The notes: generated by a model from the sequence alone, not told the origin. 64,000 bases of DNA from Margaritifera margaritifera (GCA_029931535.1 JAQPZY010001029.1:372001-436000); one strand, 5' to 3'; numbered from the stretch's first letter, positions 11,940 to 24,136 are shown. Program-made: numbers and translations.

Positions 11940-12230
11940 CATTGTGGACGAAAATGGAATTTGCTAAAATTAGATTCTCTGATATTAGGAAATTATTTTC
12001 TACTATTAGAAAATTGGTATTGTTTCTTATTATAAAATTATTCTGATTTTCTAACATTTAATATATCATTTTTTAAATATAAGATAATAATACGCGTTTT
12101 CTACTATTAAAAAGTCTAGAAACGACTTTTTAGTCGTAGATATGATTTTCTACTATTATAATCCACTTTACAATTATTTAATGTGATTTTGTAACATTAG
12201 AAAATTTGTATCATTTGCATTGAGTTGAAG
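11940..12230. repeat. Short palindromes in intron 2, copy 1
   Basis: Repeated stretches of the type TTTTCTACTATTAGAAAA, able to form small hairpins. They are also present after exon 2 of copies 2 and 3. No gene is seen between exons 2 and 3. Confidence 0.45.
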
Positions 12231-12641
12231 TAACAATAATTTTATGCATACAAGAAAACTAACATCATCTACATTTATCACTACATCATACACCCATGTT
12301 TGTTATAGCATTTAACAGTCTGCATGATGTACAAACAGAGCAAAGGAAGCGGTGAACAATTTCACACCGTCCTACTGTCAATCAGTAATCTAGTACATAA
12401 TGTCGCAAATGCTATTTAAATAGCCATGTCAACAATTTAAAATTCAGCTTTCTACAATATTTTGGCGTCATCTTTCTCAGCCATTTAAATCGTTTTAGGA
12501 CTGCAGTGACGCCCCCATTTTAAGGGCATGATTACGCGCAAGTGTAGCTACCCCTGAAAGGCATAAAAGTTTCTAATAGTGCCCGTTGCGAGGTAGGATC
12601 CAGTTGTAAAGGGCAGACGAACACTGTATATATGTTTTCAG

Positions 12642-13132
12642 GATATATTGCTGGCTCCAGACACATCGACACGGGAAGTGGAACAAACCATCTTTGCCTA
12701 CCAGAAGATCCAGCATGGGCTAAATATACAGTCGGAAATGTCGATTCTGAATACAGAGGTCATGTGTATGGTACAGAATATCAGATAGTTCTACGGGATG
12801 ACTTCAATCCTTTCTCGCGTGCAATTAAAGACAATGATGCTCCATGTGCTGTTTGCCGAACCACTCGTTCCTCTTCTATTATGATCCCAGGGAGAACAAA
12901 TTGCTACTCCGGATGGACGGTTGAATATTCCGGTTACCTGGTCTCAGAGTAACATGATCATAATGCAGCGTCAGAGTATGTATGTTTGGACGGTGAACCG
13001 GAATCTATTGTAGGTGGTGAAGTCAGCACTGATGGTCACCTGCTATTCCTGGTGGATATCATATGCGTCACGTTGCGATGTCCACCATATGTCAACGGGC
13101 GAGAACTCGCATGTGTCGTCTGCTCTAAATGA
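12642..13132 (+). pseudogene. Exon 3, copy 1 (in-frame stop)
   Basis: Acceptor TTTTCAG at 12,635-12,641. Encodes the rest of the head: NHLCLPEDPAW, CAVCRTT, NCYSGWTVEYSGYL, YVCLDGEPE, CPPYVNGRELACVVCSK, then TGA. TAA at 12,950-12,952 cuts off the last 60 codons, with no frameshift. A polyadenylation signal AATAAA is at 13,418-13,423. Confidence 0.8.
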
Positions 13133-13475
13133 ACAACAGGCATCTTTGTCATTACTGTAATCAGCCGTGAAAAGTTATCTCAATTACCCAGGTCACCAGC
13201 TGATGAGTTCCTAAGGATTTGTTTGTTTTTTATTGTCATTTAATTAAACTATATAGCATTCAATGCGAGTTAACTTACTCATTTAGATCTTACCCAAAAC
13301 ATGTTTGAAAGATGACATTAATTTTACCAAAACTTGAGCATATCTGATAACTAGGTGAAAATTACATTTATACGAGAGATAAAGTTTCAAAGCAAAACCA
13401 AAGAAACATATACATGTAATAAAGTAAATCAACATTTAAATATCAGAGAGAGAGAGAAGGAGAGAGGACATTTGA

Positions 13476-13712
13476 CTAGCTATAGCTACTATTGTCCATC
13501 TCATTTTTCTCAGGTTCAATGATGGCTCGGCTTATAATTTTAAAGGTGAAGCTAAGTGTGTATACAACCAATATTACATGAGCTCCTTGGATTGCAAATA
13601 TTGTATTTTTCATGATACGGTGTGATTCACCAAATGATTCAACCGATAGAACATGTTTTTCACTAAGTACTTTACCCACTGATGAATTGGGGATTTGCGT
13701 GTGTGATGTCAT
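13476..13712 (-). CDS. Unrecognised hydrophobic minus-strand ORF downstream of copy 1
   Basis: 78 codons on the opposite strand just past the C4-like gene. A membrane segment (GAHVILVVYTLSFTFKIIS) is followed by an acidic polar tail ending NSSYS. The paralogous DNA after copy 2 (38,790-39,143, minus) keeps the segment (GADIILVVYILNFTF) but with stops. In copy 1 an LTR-like insertion begins 7 bases upstream. It may be the last exon of a neighbouring membrane-protein gene. No family is recognised. Confidence 0.3.
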   Translation of the reverse strand: MTSHTQIPNSSVGKVLSEKHVLSVESFGESHRIMKNTIFAIQGAHVILVVYTLSFTFKIISRAIIEPEKNEMDNSSYS

Positions 13713-13718
13713 TCATGC

Positions 13719-14360
13719 TGTTACGACTCTATGGTCTTAAATAATGTAAGAGAAAGAAAGTGAATCCAATAATGTATGTAAAATCAACAAACAATTTATT
13801 TCTAGATAATTAAATTAAAATTAAAAAGACACTTACAGTAACGTGAAATAAAATCCAGATAATCCAATAATCCTAAGTGTCCTAATCACAAGTCCTAAAT
13901 ATAGAATGTTCTGAATGAATGAATGTTCCGAGTGAATGAATGTTCCGAATGAACGAATCTTCCTAAGGAACGAATGTTCCGAATGAATGAATGTTCCGAA
14001 TGAATAGGTAGTCTGGAATGTCCTGACGCACCAACGACACTGTCATCCAGATCATCTGTGAGAATGTCCACAGGTATCCAAAAGTCATATATTTAAATCA
14101 AAAGGTTAATGAGCACTTTAGGCCACTCCAATGAATGTTCAAATAAATAAGTCCTTTCGAATTATGTATACAGCAATACAGCATTACGACATTACAGGAC
14201 TACAAGATTACAAGATTACAGCACAACTATGATTCCAAACAATCTGATGTTTTTAACACAGGATTTTAAATTGGAATGATTATAATCCGTATATCAAGGT
14301 CTTATATACTATTTGTAAATGGCCTATTTCACAACAGGAAACGTGTCATATTACGACCCA
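13719..14360 (-). mobile_element. Solo LTR-like insertion A (family 1)
   Basis: Opens TGTTACGACTCTATGGTCT, the same start as insertion B at 52,322, and both share the following 190 bases (AATTTATTTCTAGA, ACTTACAGTAA, CACAAGTCCTAA). Repeated TTCCGAATGAATGAATG follows. It interrupts DNA that is continuous after gene copy 2 (near 39,008), so it is a real insertion. The right end is not clear, and minus orientation is inferred from related elements. Confidence 0.55.
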
Positions 14361-15750
14361 GAATGCAATATTAAATGCGTCGTTCGAATGGAAATATCCT
14401 CAAGAATGGTCAACAACTCTGACCTTGAACTCAAAGATCAGTAAATACCTTGTTGACATCTTTACCAAACTTAAAGTGCGACTTACTATTTTTTTTTTTT
14501 TTATAGTACAGTCATTCAGCGACAACCCAGATGATTTGTCGTAAGAAACTTGCTGCAACAACCCTCCCTAATCTCAGTGAAAAAGATCGATGAATTCTGT
14601 CCATGGGAGCCTTAAGGTGCACACCAACTCCAAAAAAGGCTAACTTCAGGGACTGACAGACCAGAGAGTGCAGATGGGTTTTGCTAAAATTGATGATAAA
14701 TGTCAAAGGTTAAGTTTTCAAATACATACGCAAAAAATTTTGAATCATGTATTGAAAGTTACTTTTTCAAATAAATCAAAATAGTGAGACATATATTAAA
14801 ATTTTCTAACTTATAAATCAAGAGAAAGACTTTTTTATTGATGGAACAATACAATAACAAATTAGAAACAATTACAGCCATCTTTAATACGTGTTCAAAC
14901 TAGAAACGGACTGAGACCTAAGATAGAGTAAAATTTAAACAAAGTCGTAACGGAATGACATAGAGATCAAGATTTGTATCAATTATTTGATGACATTCAA
15001 CCATATTCGTAGAAGATCATCATTAGAAAAATTCTAGAATTTGGCTGCGTGAAAGCTCAGTTAAACTTAACTATCAGACTAATAAAAAAACTCACCCAGG
15101 AGGGATAACAAGCTGAGTATATCAATTGTACCACATAACAAGGCTTCTAAATATGCTACAGAGAGGGAAATGTATATTGTCTTTGAACGTTTATTCTACA
15201 TTTTACATACCCGATACCTGATATTATTGGAAGTCTGATGATTTGGTCATTTAAAAGTGCTGGCAAATGTTTCTTTTCTGTCTAATCACGTCATATTACT
15301 TGTTTTGGGATTGGTGGGTTTGTTATGTAACTTTTCAGAGTCATCATCGAAAAATTTTAAAGTGTAATTATCAAAAATGTTTAACGGCTTGTATGTGAAA
15401 AACTATGTGTCAGCATAGTAAATCTTTATTTCGTTAAATAGTCTGCAGAAACCCAGGTCAACTGGTGTATTAAATATAGTTGCAGGAGAATGGTAAGGTG
15501 CATCTCTAGATCATTTTTGTTGTTGCTGCTGTTTTGTTTTTTAATTGGATGTCAACCTGTAATTCGTTGATTATTTCTCTCACTAATGTGCTAAAATTGT
15601 ACATAGTAGACAGTTAGTTTTGGAGATATGCGTAATTGATTATGTAATAGACAGAATTGCTATATCTTTTTAAACTAAATTTGAAAGAAGCTTAAATGTC
15701 CTGGTGACTGAATCAACCTTTATGTGATTTCCATTACCTTTGATTATGTT
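14360..15750. other. No recognisable gene
   Basis: AT-rich DNA with a 15-T run near 14,490. GTAACGGAAT at about 14,947 is the reverse of the LTR-like right end ATTCCGTTAC, so a decayed inverted element may lie here. No coding relic is recognised. Confidence 0.5.
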
Positions 15751-15751
15751 C

Positions 15752-15939
15752 ACAATATCATAGGCAGGCTTGCAGTCGATTACATTGCAGTTGTTTTTAC
15801 AATATCATAGGCAGGCTTGCAGTCGATTACATTGCAGTTGTTTTTACAATATCATAGGCAGGCTTGTAGTCGATTACATTGCAGTTGTTTTTACAATATC
15901 ATAGGCAGGCTTGTAGTCTATTACATTGCAGTTGTTTTT
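15752..15939. repeat. 47-bp tandem repeat, four copies
   Basis: Four copies in exact 47-bp register (starting at 15,752, 15,799, 15,846 and 15,893), each beginning ACAATATCATAGGCAGGCTT. The units differ by one or two bases, so the array is young. Confidence 0.9.
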
Positions 15940-16438
15940 CGGCTTTTTTGTGATGTAGTTGGAATCAACATCATCTCTCTGAATGTTATCTCTTGTTATT
16001 TCTTCCTCAATTTAATTCATTACCATGCTAAGACATTGTGTACATCGTAGTCACCAATTATACTAGTGATATTTTTGGACAAATTTCCTGTTTTCCCTCT
16101 GGTTTCGTAATCAACATAAATTCGCATGTTATTCGTGTCTAACTATTTCATTCTCTAATGCCTTGTTTTTCTACATATCACATTCTGAACAAACTCATTA
16201 TCTTCCAAAACTCAAAATTGTCATGCTCTTTAATACTTTTGTCCATGAATTGTGCTTTCTCCGTCGACTCCGATGGACAGTATAATGTTATGTGTCATAA
16301 ATAAATGACAATGTCATGTTGCTCTATGATACTTTTTATTAAGTATACTATTGACAAATATCATTCGAGATCAGAGACAGACTGCCTTAACATATTTTTC
16401 CAGATAGCTTAACAGTAATGGGCGGTGAACTCAAGTAA

Positions 16439-16446
16439 TATAAAAG
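16439..16446 (+). promoter_or_regulatory. TATA box candidate
   Basis: TATAAAAG followed by a GC-richer stretch (GGTTCTGGGCCACTTAACC). It stands out from its AT-rich setting and lies 205 bases before an open frame with a membrane segment. Confidence 0.45.
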
Positions 16447-16643
16447 ACCCAGGTTCTGGGCCACTTAACCTGAACTGTTAGCCTTTTCACATCTACTCCA
16501 GAATAGATATTTATTTAATAGTCAAGGCGAGTTATGTGATATATTTTAGGCTGTTTGCACTAAAACTACATCTCCCATCCTGATAAATGTTTCACGATAA
16601 ATGTAAAAGACTGACATAAATAATTCAGTGTTACAGATTCCAG

Positions 16644-16901
16644 ATGTTGACAATGATACGTAACGAAGATTGTTTACAAAATTCAGTCTCTCACGTCAGC
16701 TTGCTAACTTTTCGATCTTGTAATATATCCTTCCTGTCTGTATTGCTCTTGCTGTGGACTATTTTCATTATCAAGCACTGGATCAGACATAATATTATGA
16801 CCCTTCTGCTGTTTCGCAGACTGCGATATAAGCTCAGGCAGAGAAACAAAATTTATCCTGTTTCGCCGTACAACACCCTCATCGGTTTCTACAACATATG
16901 A
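16644..16901 (+). CDS. Possible membrane-anchor exon, unrecognised
   Basis: 85 codons from ATG. Residues about 28-44 are hydrophobic (FLSVLLLLWTIFIIKHW), then a basic stretch (RRLRYKLRQRNK) and a Pro-containing segment (YPVSPYNTLIGFYN). An N-terminal anchor, basic stop-transfer and Pro-rich hinge resemble the first exon of a microsomal cytochrome P450, but the conserved PPGP is not there and no other exon is seen. Treat it as a hypothetical exon. Confidence 0.3.
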   Translation: MLTMIRNEDCLQNSVSHVSLLTFRSCNISFLSVLLLLWTIFIIKHWIRHNIMTLLLFRRLRYKLRQRNKIYPVSPYNTLIGFYNI

Positions 16902-16996
16902 TCGTGGTGTTGTAGCCTCAGATTTAATAATGTTCCATCAATTTGGGGTTTTCTCAAATCGCGAGCGCTATGTTGCCTGCCATAGTTTCTTTTTTG

Positions 16997-17107
<111 letters not shown>

Positions 17108-17119
17108 GATTATCTTAAT

Positions 17120-19290
17120 TAACTTTTCTGGCCAGATCAGCGGACTATATCCATTCGGCAGTGGAGTTGCACAGTATGTTAACAGTTCTAAATAAGGATC
17201 GTCTGATTGTTTCAGCATCAGTTTGATAGTTTGCAGGGCTCTTTCGGAGAGGCCATTACTCTGTGGAAAGTGTTGCTACTTGTCACATGCTCGAATCCGT
17301 ATTGCACTGCAAATTCGTTAAAAGTTGTTGGTGGGTAGTGTTGATCATTGTCCGATTCCAATGTTTCCGGTATGCCGTATCGTACAAACATCGATTTAAG
17401 ATGATTGGCAATTTATATTGAACCTGTGCTCTGCAATTTTGCAATTTACATGGATCTAGAAAAATAATCTATTACCAAGGCATATGTTTCTCCATTTAAT
17501 TCAAGTGAGTCTGAAGGGACTCTCTGCCAGGGTCGACTTGCAAACCCGCTTGTATCATCGGTTCAGCTTGAACCTTTGTGTTTTCGATTGATTTTTGACA
17601 AAATTTCACCAAATTCTCCGACAGAGAGCTAAGGCCTTTCCACCAAACCAATATTTTGGACCGGTCTCAGCACTTCACTGCCTTGGTGATCATCATGATT
17701 CCTGTCTAATAGTTCACGTTGTAAAGATTATGGTATGACCAAGAGGGCCCCTTTCAACAAGTGGCCATTTTTAACGGTGCATTCACCCCTTTCTGACAAG
17801 TATGATTCTAATTTACTGTCTAAAGCAGATTTTTCTGGCCACCCTTGTTCACAGAAAATTGCGTCAATTTGGGATTCAGACTTGATTTGTTCAAGGCGAG
17901 TTTGTATTGCGGGCAAATTGCTTATTATAAACTCAACATACTGCATTTGTCTCAGTCTGAAACTCGCAAACTATTAGCGAAAAAGGACACTTGAAAATAT
18001 ATCGGCAGTCATAAGACACTTTTCGGCCACACGAAACACCGAAAAAATTAATCTCATTAAACATATTTTAAAGCGCTGGACTGGGGGATGGTAAGTCTCC
18101 CAAGTCTTGTGTGCTCATTAGCAGCACTAACGGTTTATGGTCTGTCTCTTGTTTGGATGTTCTACAGTCAAATAAATGGTGAAGCGTTAACATGCCCAAG
18201 TTATTGCTAGAACCTACTTTTCAATTTGAGCATACCGTTGCTCGGTTTCTGACAATCCTGAAGTGTACGCCACCGGACTTAGAGCATTTACGTACTTCAG
18301 TCGTAGCAAAATTACGGTGCATTTGCAGAAACAATATTTTCCTTATTTGGGCCATAATATGCTAAACTTGGTGAGGATATTAATTCTTGTTTGATGTTTG
18401 TGAAAGCTCTGTCTTGAGCTGGATCCCACGTTTATCTGTTTTTCCCTTTCATAATTCACGCAGTGGGTTGGATTTATCAGACACATTTGGTGAGAATTTG
18501 CTCAGATGATTGACCATACCCAAGAATATACGGATGTCTGTCACGCATTTCGGAGTTTCCGTCTCAGTTATTGCCTTAATTTTGTTTGGTTCAGGTTGTC
18601 AGCCATCTGAGTCAATTATTTGCCCCAGAAATGTGATGGCAGCCTTTAAAAATTTACACTTGTCAGCGTTCAGTATGACACCGGCTTGTTCAACTGATAG
18701 CAAGACCTTTTCCAACATTTCATCATACTGCCCTTGAGTTTCACCAAATACAAAGATATCGCCCATGTGACGGAGCGTTCCTTCAAGCCCTTTTAGAGTT
18801 TTCGATATTCTTATTTTTTAGAGAATTCGGGCGCAGAATTGATCCCGAAATGAAGACGGTTGAAATAAAACATGCCAAAAGGGATTATAAATGTCATAAG
18901 GAGGAGGTGTGACTCTTCTGGGAGCTTTATTTTCCAAAACTCTGAATTTGCATCACGTTTTGTAAAGAACATTGTCCTTGCAAGTTTAGCAATTTTGTTA
19001 GCTCAACGCAAATCCTTACTCAATCGTGTTTGATTGTGGGACTACAACCATACTTGCATAGCACTCAGTGGGTTCATATACTTCCAAAATTACACCATTT
19101 TCTCCATTCTTTCCCACTCTTCTTCAACCTTCCCATCAGAGGAATGGGAACCTTTCTTGGCGTAGGCAAAGGATAGTTCTGAGCACCGTAATCTAGAGTA
19201 ATCTTACAGATCCAATTGATTTTCCCGAGCCCTTTGAACACTTTCTGAAATTTCGTACAATAATATTTCTCTAGGCTGGTTTCCCATTTC
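17120..19290 (-). pseudogene. Ty3/gypsy pol relic (RT, RNase H, integrase)
   Basis: Minus-strand order from high to low coordinates. RT start with PLPTPRKVPIPLMG (about 19,130-19,200). RT active site RHMGDIFVFGE (about 18,750-18,780), where the family has an M/V-D-D box, so the first Asp is replaced. RT thumb and connection: NADKCKFLKA-like, PEPNKIKAITETETP, FLGMVNHLSKFSPN (about 18,480-18,680). RNase H remains at about 18,130-18,400. A linker ORF holds GWPEKSALDSKLESYL (17,728-17,946). The integrase end is near 17,140-17,330 ([28 protein letters not shown]). Frameshifts and stops are many. No LTRs were found for it. Confidence 0.85.
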
Positions 19291-19558
19291 AGAGGCTTTG
19301 TTTATGAGTAAAATATGCTTCCTACGTTTCACCACAGTTTTGAGTGATGGGGCGATTTTGCGATTGTCCTATACAGAATTCCTTATTTAAAACCGCCATC
19401 TATTTTTCTGTTTGTTTTGTTTTGAAACAAGTTATCACTTGCTGTATCATCACATTACGAAATGTTCACCAAAGAACATTTGAGGTCATTCAAATCATTC
19501 CAGTTGATGGGATGTGGCTTATTTGGCCAAAACAGTTGACAGTTCCTGTATAATATTA

Positions 19559-19640
19559 TAGTTGTTGTTGTTGTTGTTATAGTCGTCGTCGTTGTTGTTG
19601 TTTCTGCTGCTGTTGCTGTTAGTATTATTATTGTTGTTCT
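19559..19640. repeat. Imperfect GTT/GTC/GCT trinucleotide repeat
   Basis: TTGTTGTTG turning into GTCGTCGTC and GCTGCTGTTGCTG. No coding context. Confidence 0.85.
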
Positions 19641-20147
19641 TGTAGTTCCGGATCACAACACCAGTAGATGTGTTCCATAGCGGTCGTTAAAATCCTTATT
19701 TAGGCTCAGCCTCGATAGATCTTGCGACGTTTATTTCAGTGTTAATCTGTCAGCTCTGGCGCTGGAGTCACACATTAAGAAAGTAATGGTATAGACTCAC
19801 CTTGCAAATGCAACTGCGGTAACAGAAAGCAAAAAGTCCATCAACTTAAAGAGAGTTTATTTACACTAATTTTACTCGATCAGACCAAACTCTGGTCAAG
19901 GTACTTTTCTTCTAGCCATATCTTTCATGCAGCAGACCGGTGAACACTGACAATTATTCATCGCCGATAGTTTCAGAGTAACCCGATTGCTCCTTTATAA
20001 AGATCAACTGACCTTTTTCCATAACCATAACCATGGTCACCGAATCTGACCCATAACAATCGTTTGAATACACCTTTCTATCTCAACGTTGTCCTTAATG
20101 ATTAGCAAAAGGACGGTTCCTTTCTTTATTCATATTCAGAGTAGCAG

Positions 20148-20305
20148 TTATAGCGAAAGAATATAAAGGAGCGATGAATCGTAGCAGTTGCCTTCACTGA
20201 CCTTTACGTCATCAAAAATGACCGTCTGTTTGGATACAAGTATAGTGCATCGAGACAGTCTGAAGCCAACGGTGGTCGTAACCAAATTCGTGTTTCCTTC
20301 AAAAT
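20148..20305 (-). pseudogene. C1q-domain exon relic, minus strand
   Basis: Acceptor CTATTTCAG on the minus strand just before 20,305. The exon starts in phase 1, the phase left by the leader exon upstream at 21,080-21,293. It reads VTTTVGFRLSR, then SKQTVIFDDVKVSEGNCYDS, the second and third strands of a C1q domain. Homology stops after CYDS and a TAA follows at 20,148-20,150, so about two thirds of the domain is missing. In bivalves, secreted C1q proteins act in pathogen recognition. Confidence 0.7.
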
Positions 20306-20543
20306 CTGAAATAGGTTGCAAGCGCTTATACGAAAAAAAATCTTTTAAAAAGTATGAAATGGAGCACTATACTCAAATATTTTAAAAATACTCGATTTTT
20401 ATATTGATTGGCCATAGATTGTGATGAACCGAGTAGAGAATATGTATATTCTAACAAGTGTAGTTGAGTTTTCATCATGCACAATTTGAGGCAATTGTAA
20501 AATAAGAACATTATGATGCCTCTCCAACGTATGGCTCTATGAA

Positions 20544-20546
<3 letters not shown>

Positions 20547-20611
<65 letters not shown>

Positions 20612-20628
20612 TGTGTGTGTGTGTGTGT
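20547..20628. repeat. (AT)n-(GT)n microsatellite
   Basis: About 31 AT units then about 8 GT units. Confidence 0.97.
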
Positions 20629-21079
20629 GACGACTTTTCCAGAATTCTATAAATCACTGCATTATATCATTAATTCTTTATATCGTTATCACAAATGAAT
20701 AGATTCAGCTTTATTGGTTATGTAATTTACTATGAAAATAACCTTAAATTTTTTGCTAAACGTGTTGCTTGTTTAGCACAAGCGCCCTGCACTATTGACT
20801 ATGCATGATGCTGTACAGTTCCTCAGTATATCTGTATTAAACGCATTAAGATACAAGTTTTCTTGGTGTCCTTTGGCGGTTGAGACAGAATACCATGTTT
20901 CAGAAAGCGATGTTTAATTGGTAAATTTCTTCTTGACTCTTATTTCTTTGGGTATACACAGTGTGATAAATATTTTAATGTAAGAAAATGTTAGTTCCCT
21001 TTTAAGAATGAGATAAAGTAAAAAGACTGAAAGAAACATACTGATAGACAAAGTTAACAGACATAAACCGAGTAAATAC

Positions 21080-21293
21080 CACATTTCCCCTTTTGACCTC
21101 GTTTCCTTTTCATGTCTTCAACTTGCATCATCAGTACCTCAACGTGATTCTGTAAAATAATTCTTTTGGCTTGCTCCTTCTCTAGGCGAATACGAACAGC
21201 CTCCAGGTCGACTTGACCCAAGTCTTCAAAGATGGCCGTTCTAACACGAGTAAAACCCGAAAGTAAAATCAGAAGTTGGACTGTCAACATCAT
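21080..21293 (-). CDS. Leader exon, minus-strand gene copy
   Basis: Homologue of the leader exons of the C4-like genes. It starts at MMLTVQLLILLSG; the signal peptide ends at about VRTA, followed by a coiled coil (DLEAVRIRLEKEQAKR, VEVLMMQVEDMKRK). The donor GTATTT lies directly below 21,080 and leaves phase 1, as in the other copies. There is no lesion in the exon. The only downstream partner seen is the C1q exon relic at 20,148-20,305; no C4-like exon was found on this strand. Confidence 0.7.
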
Positions 21294-21350
21294 CTCCAAG
21301 AGTACTTTATCATATAGCAAATGACGGAGACTGTCACAGAGAGATTTACA

Positions 21351-21358
21351 TCTATATA
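21351..21358 (-). promoter_or_regulatory. TATA box of the minus-strand leader
   Basis: TATATAGA on the minus strand, about 60 bases before the ATG, similar in spacing to the TATA boxes of the plus-strand copies. Confidence 0.55.
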
Positions 21359-21399
21359 TGCTGGATTGTGGAAAGCTGCCATATCAACAAGTCGAAAAG

Positions 21400-24060
21400 A
21401 GCAACAACATTCCTCTACTCATTTACGTATTACTAATAATTAAAGTCACACGGTATTCATTATAGCTTATTCTTTTCGGTTTCTATGAGATTACATCATA
21501 CGTGTATTGCATTCTTCATCTAGGAAACTAATGAGTTACCCCAAGAGAGATTGTCAGTCTTAGTTCATTTATCTGCAGTCAGCCCCTGAAGATATTTTCA
21601 TAAGCGGTGGAGATATACATGGACTCAAGTTACGATAACATCTTCAGTTCTTTAGAAAATAAAGATTTATCAACATAAAATAATAAAAAAATTCGAGAAT
21701 GACTACACAAGAAAAAAGAATCCAAAATGGATCGCACCAATTATATAAGTAGCAATGTTCGGGACTAGGCCTGGAAGTCACATGCTAATAGTCATTGAGA
21801 CAATTTGAAGAATGTAAGGTGCACAAACGGCGTGCGCGTCAAATTTGATGCCGGTGCTCTTGTTTAAAATAAATTCATGACAAGTTGCAAGTATGTCTGT
21901 AAAAGGGTGCATATTGTTTGTTTGGAGTTTAAATCGGTATGTCTTGAAATTCATATCTCTGTTCAGTATTGTAAAGATTATAAATTAATTTATGACTGCT
22001 TTAAAGACTAATCTCCACGCTTCATCCCTCATGGCTGAATGTTCCAGTGTATAAATCTTTATTTACTGATAGAATAGACGTGACTTGATTCAATTGTAAC
22101 TGGAAACACACCACTCTGTGTTAATATTGGAGCGCGCTGGATTTATTTTCCAGGCAATATGTGAAGAAGATATCTTTGTTTGGGTCCCAAGGCTCAGAGG
22201 TGTTCCCTGGGGACTATCTTATTGCCTTTCCACCAGAAAGTGACACTGGTTAAAAATACCCCTCTTGTTTGTCTCTGGAAAATTAGTTCCTTCAGTATAC
22301 GGTCGTCTATTTAGATATGAGAAAAGAAATAAAAGAGTAAAACTTTCATCTCGTTCAGCCGGCCCTCGTATTCGTATGCAAATAAAGAAGTCGAAGGTGT
22401 ATCCAACTTGGGGACTGTATTTGTATTGGGTATGACAAACCAGAATTTGATATGCTCCAAAATATTTATTCAAATATTACATCTTTAATGCGGTTAAGAA
22501 TGTACTCGTCAAATTAACATCTGTGATTATTTATTTCACATCCACTTGTTTTTTCCTAGACAAATTTGCCTTCATTCAAAAACAGAACTATTTGAAGGCA
22601 CGCAATTTGAACGCATGATCCGCGCAAGTGCAAGTGAAGTAAGGAGCCAAAAAGTTATCACAGGTCCCTGTATCTCTTATTTTCCCTACTTTAATAAGAT
22701 AATTGTCTTGTTTATATATCTGTTTCTTTTTATGCTTTACTACTTCACAACAGAAGAACATGTTGTCAATTTATAGTGATGATGCTTGTTTACTTTGGAT
22801 AGGTATGCAGACTATATCATTAAGTGTATTGTATCCTAATTTTCTGGAGAGAAAAGATTGTGGAATGCGTGTGTCAGTCTGCAATTGCTTGTAAAAAAAA
22901 ACCACCTTAATTAGCTTCAGCTGTAGATAAGAACACAAAGAATACCAAATATACAATGAAAACAAACTTTTTATCAAAACTGGCTCTATTACTAATAAGT
23001 GCGCTTATTTAAATTGATCAGAAATTACCTCTTCATTAGACGTAATACGTTTGTTTTATCCTTTCATTCTCCTCTCATCGTTGATATTATACAGTTATTG
23101 GCCTTTGTTTTGAGGTTATATGACGAACTGCCCACCGATGGCATATGAATGCTCAATGTCAGTGGCGAAACACCTTTGTGAACAAGTGCAAGCGCATTTA
23201 ATCTGAAGTTTAGGAATAAAAAGGAGTAGTCCGAAGTATTGGATAATATGACAGTAGCGTGACATTAAATATTATAGAAACATGCGGGTAATGACGAGCA
23301 CGGTTATTCTTATTTAAAAGAAAATACCTAGGGCAGTCCGAACATTGTAGGAGGCATATGGTACTATCATGGTAATGAGACAACAATTATGGGCAGAGTA
23401 GTATGACGTTTTCGGGGAAATATAACATATGTTGAACGTCACGTATTTTGAATTTCAACCAATGATAGACTGGTTTTGAAACTGAGGTATACTAATAAAT
23501 ATTTTGAACTCCAGGGACTTGTACGCAAACATAGAGGTGGTACAGATTGCATTGCCGTCGCTGGTGCACCTATCAGTGATACAAATCAAGAAAAGTAGAA
23601 CATGCTTTCGATTTGATTTGAGGTCTTTTACAATTCGATAAGTTTTTGTTCTGTTGTCTATTTTAAAACTGTATAGCCAGCTCATCTGGGACGAATAGGT
23701 AACAAGAATGCAGCTTCATTGAGAATTTTGTTTTGGAACGGTTCTCAGTGTATATTACTCCAGCAAGATTTGTCTTGATCTCAGGCGAGGAACGATGATA
23801 GAATCCTCGTGTCAGTAGTCTACCATTGCCCGTTAACAAATGTTGTAGTCAGAATCTATCGTAGAGAGAACAGAAAGTAATATGCCACGCAAACAAACAA
23901 ATGGAAACAATAATGTATTGCGCACCTTCCGCGTGATACTAATTCATTCATAATTCGGACAGGACTTACACATATATTAAACAATTCAGTTTTTATTGTC
24001 AATCTCTTTGTTACTACTGTTATTCAAAGAGCAATCTAGCTCAAAAAATGCATGCATGTT
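21400..24060. other. No recognisable gene
   Basis: Mixed-composition DNA without a family match. The longest open frame is 84 codons on the minus strand (22,219-22,473, with KYFGAYQILVCHTQ); it has no recognised domain and no paralogue in the window. A smaller one lies at 23,455-23,685 (minus). Confidence 0.5.
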
Positions 24061-24136
24061 TATCTGCCTGTCTGTCTATTTATATATGCATGTATATATG
24101 TATGTATGTATCTATGTATGTATGTACACATGTATG

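Larger units (their letters stand above)
6986..13132 (+). pseudogene. Short-chain collagen C4-like gene, copy 1 (disabled)
   Basis: Three exons: 6986-7196, 11828-11920 and 12642-13132, joined in phase 1 at both introns. They predict a secreted protein with a signal peptide, a coiled coil of about 35 residues and a cysteine-bearing head with the family hallmarks GGTTYIRWGRT, CPGNGTE, HLCLPEDP, AVCR, CYSGWT and CPPYVNGRE. Such proteins are expanded in bivalves and are thought to be extracellular recognition or matrix proteins. Two lesions: the exon 2 donor is AT instead of GT (11,921-11,922), and codon 12,950-12,952 is TAA where copy 2 has TTG. After that stop the frame stays open to a normal end at 13,130-13,132. 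Intron 1 is 4.6 kb and holds a SINE and a tandem array. Confidence 0.8.

Noticed and set aside
16644..16901. Cytochrome P450 first exon
   Set aside because: Anchor and basic stretch fit, but the PPGP hinge is missing and no further P450 exon is visible; kept only as a hypothetical exon.
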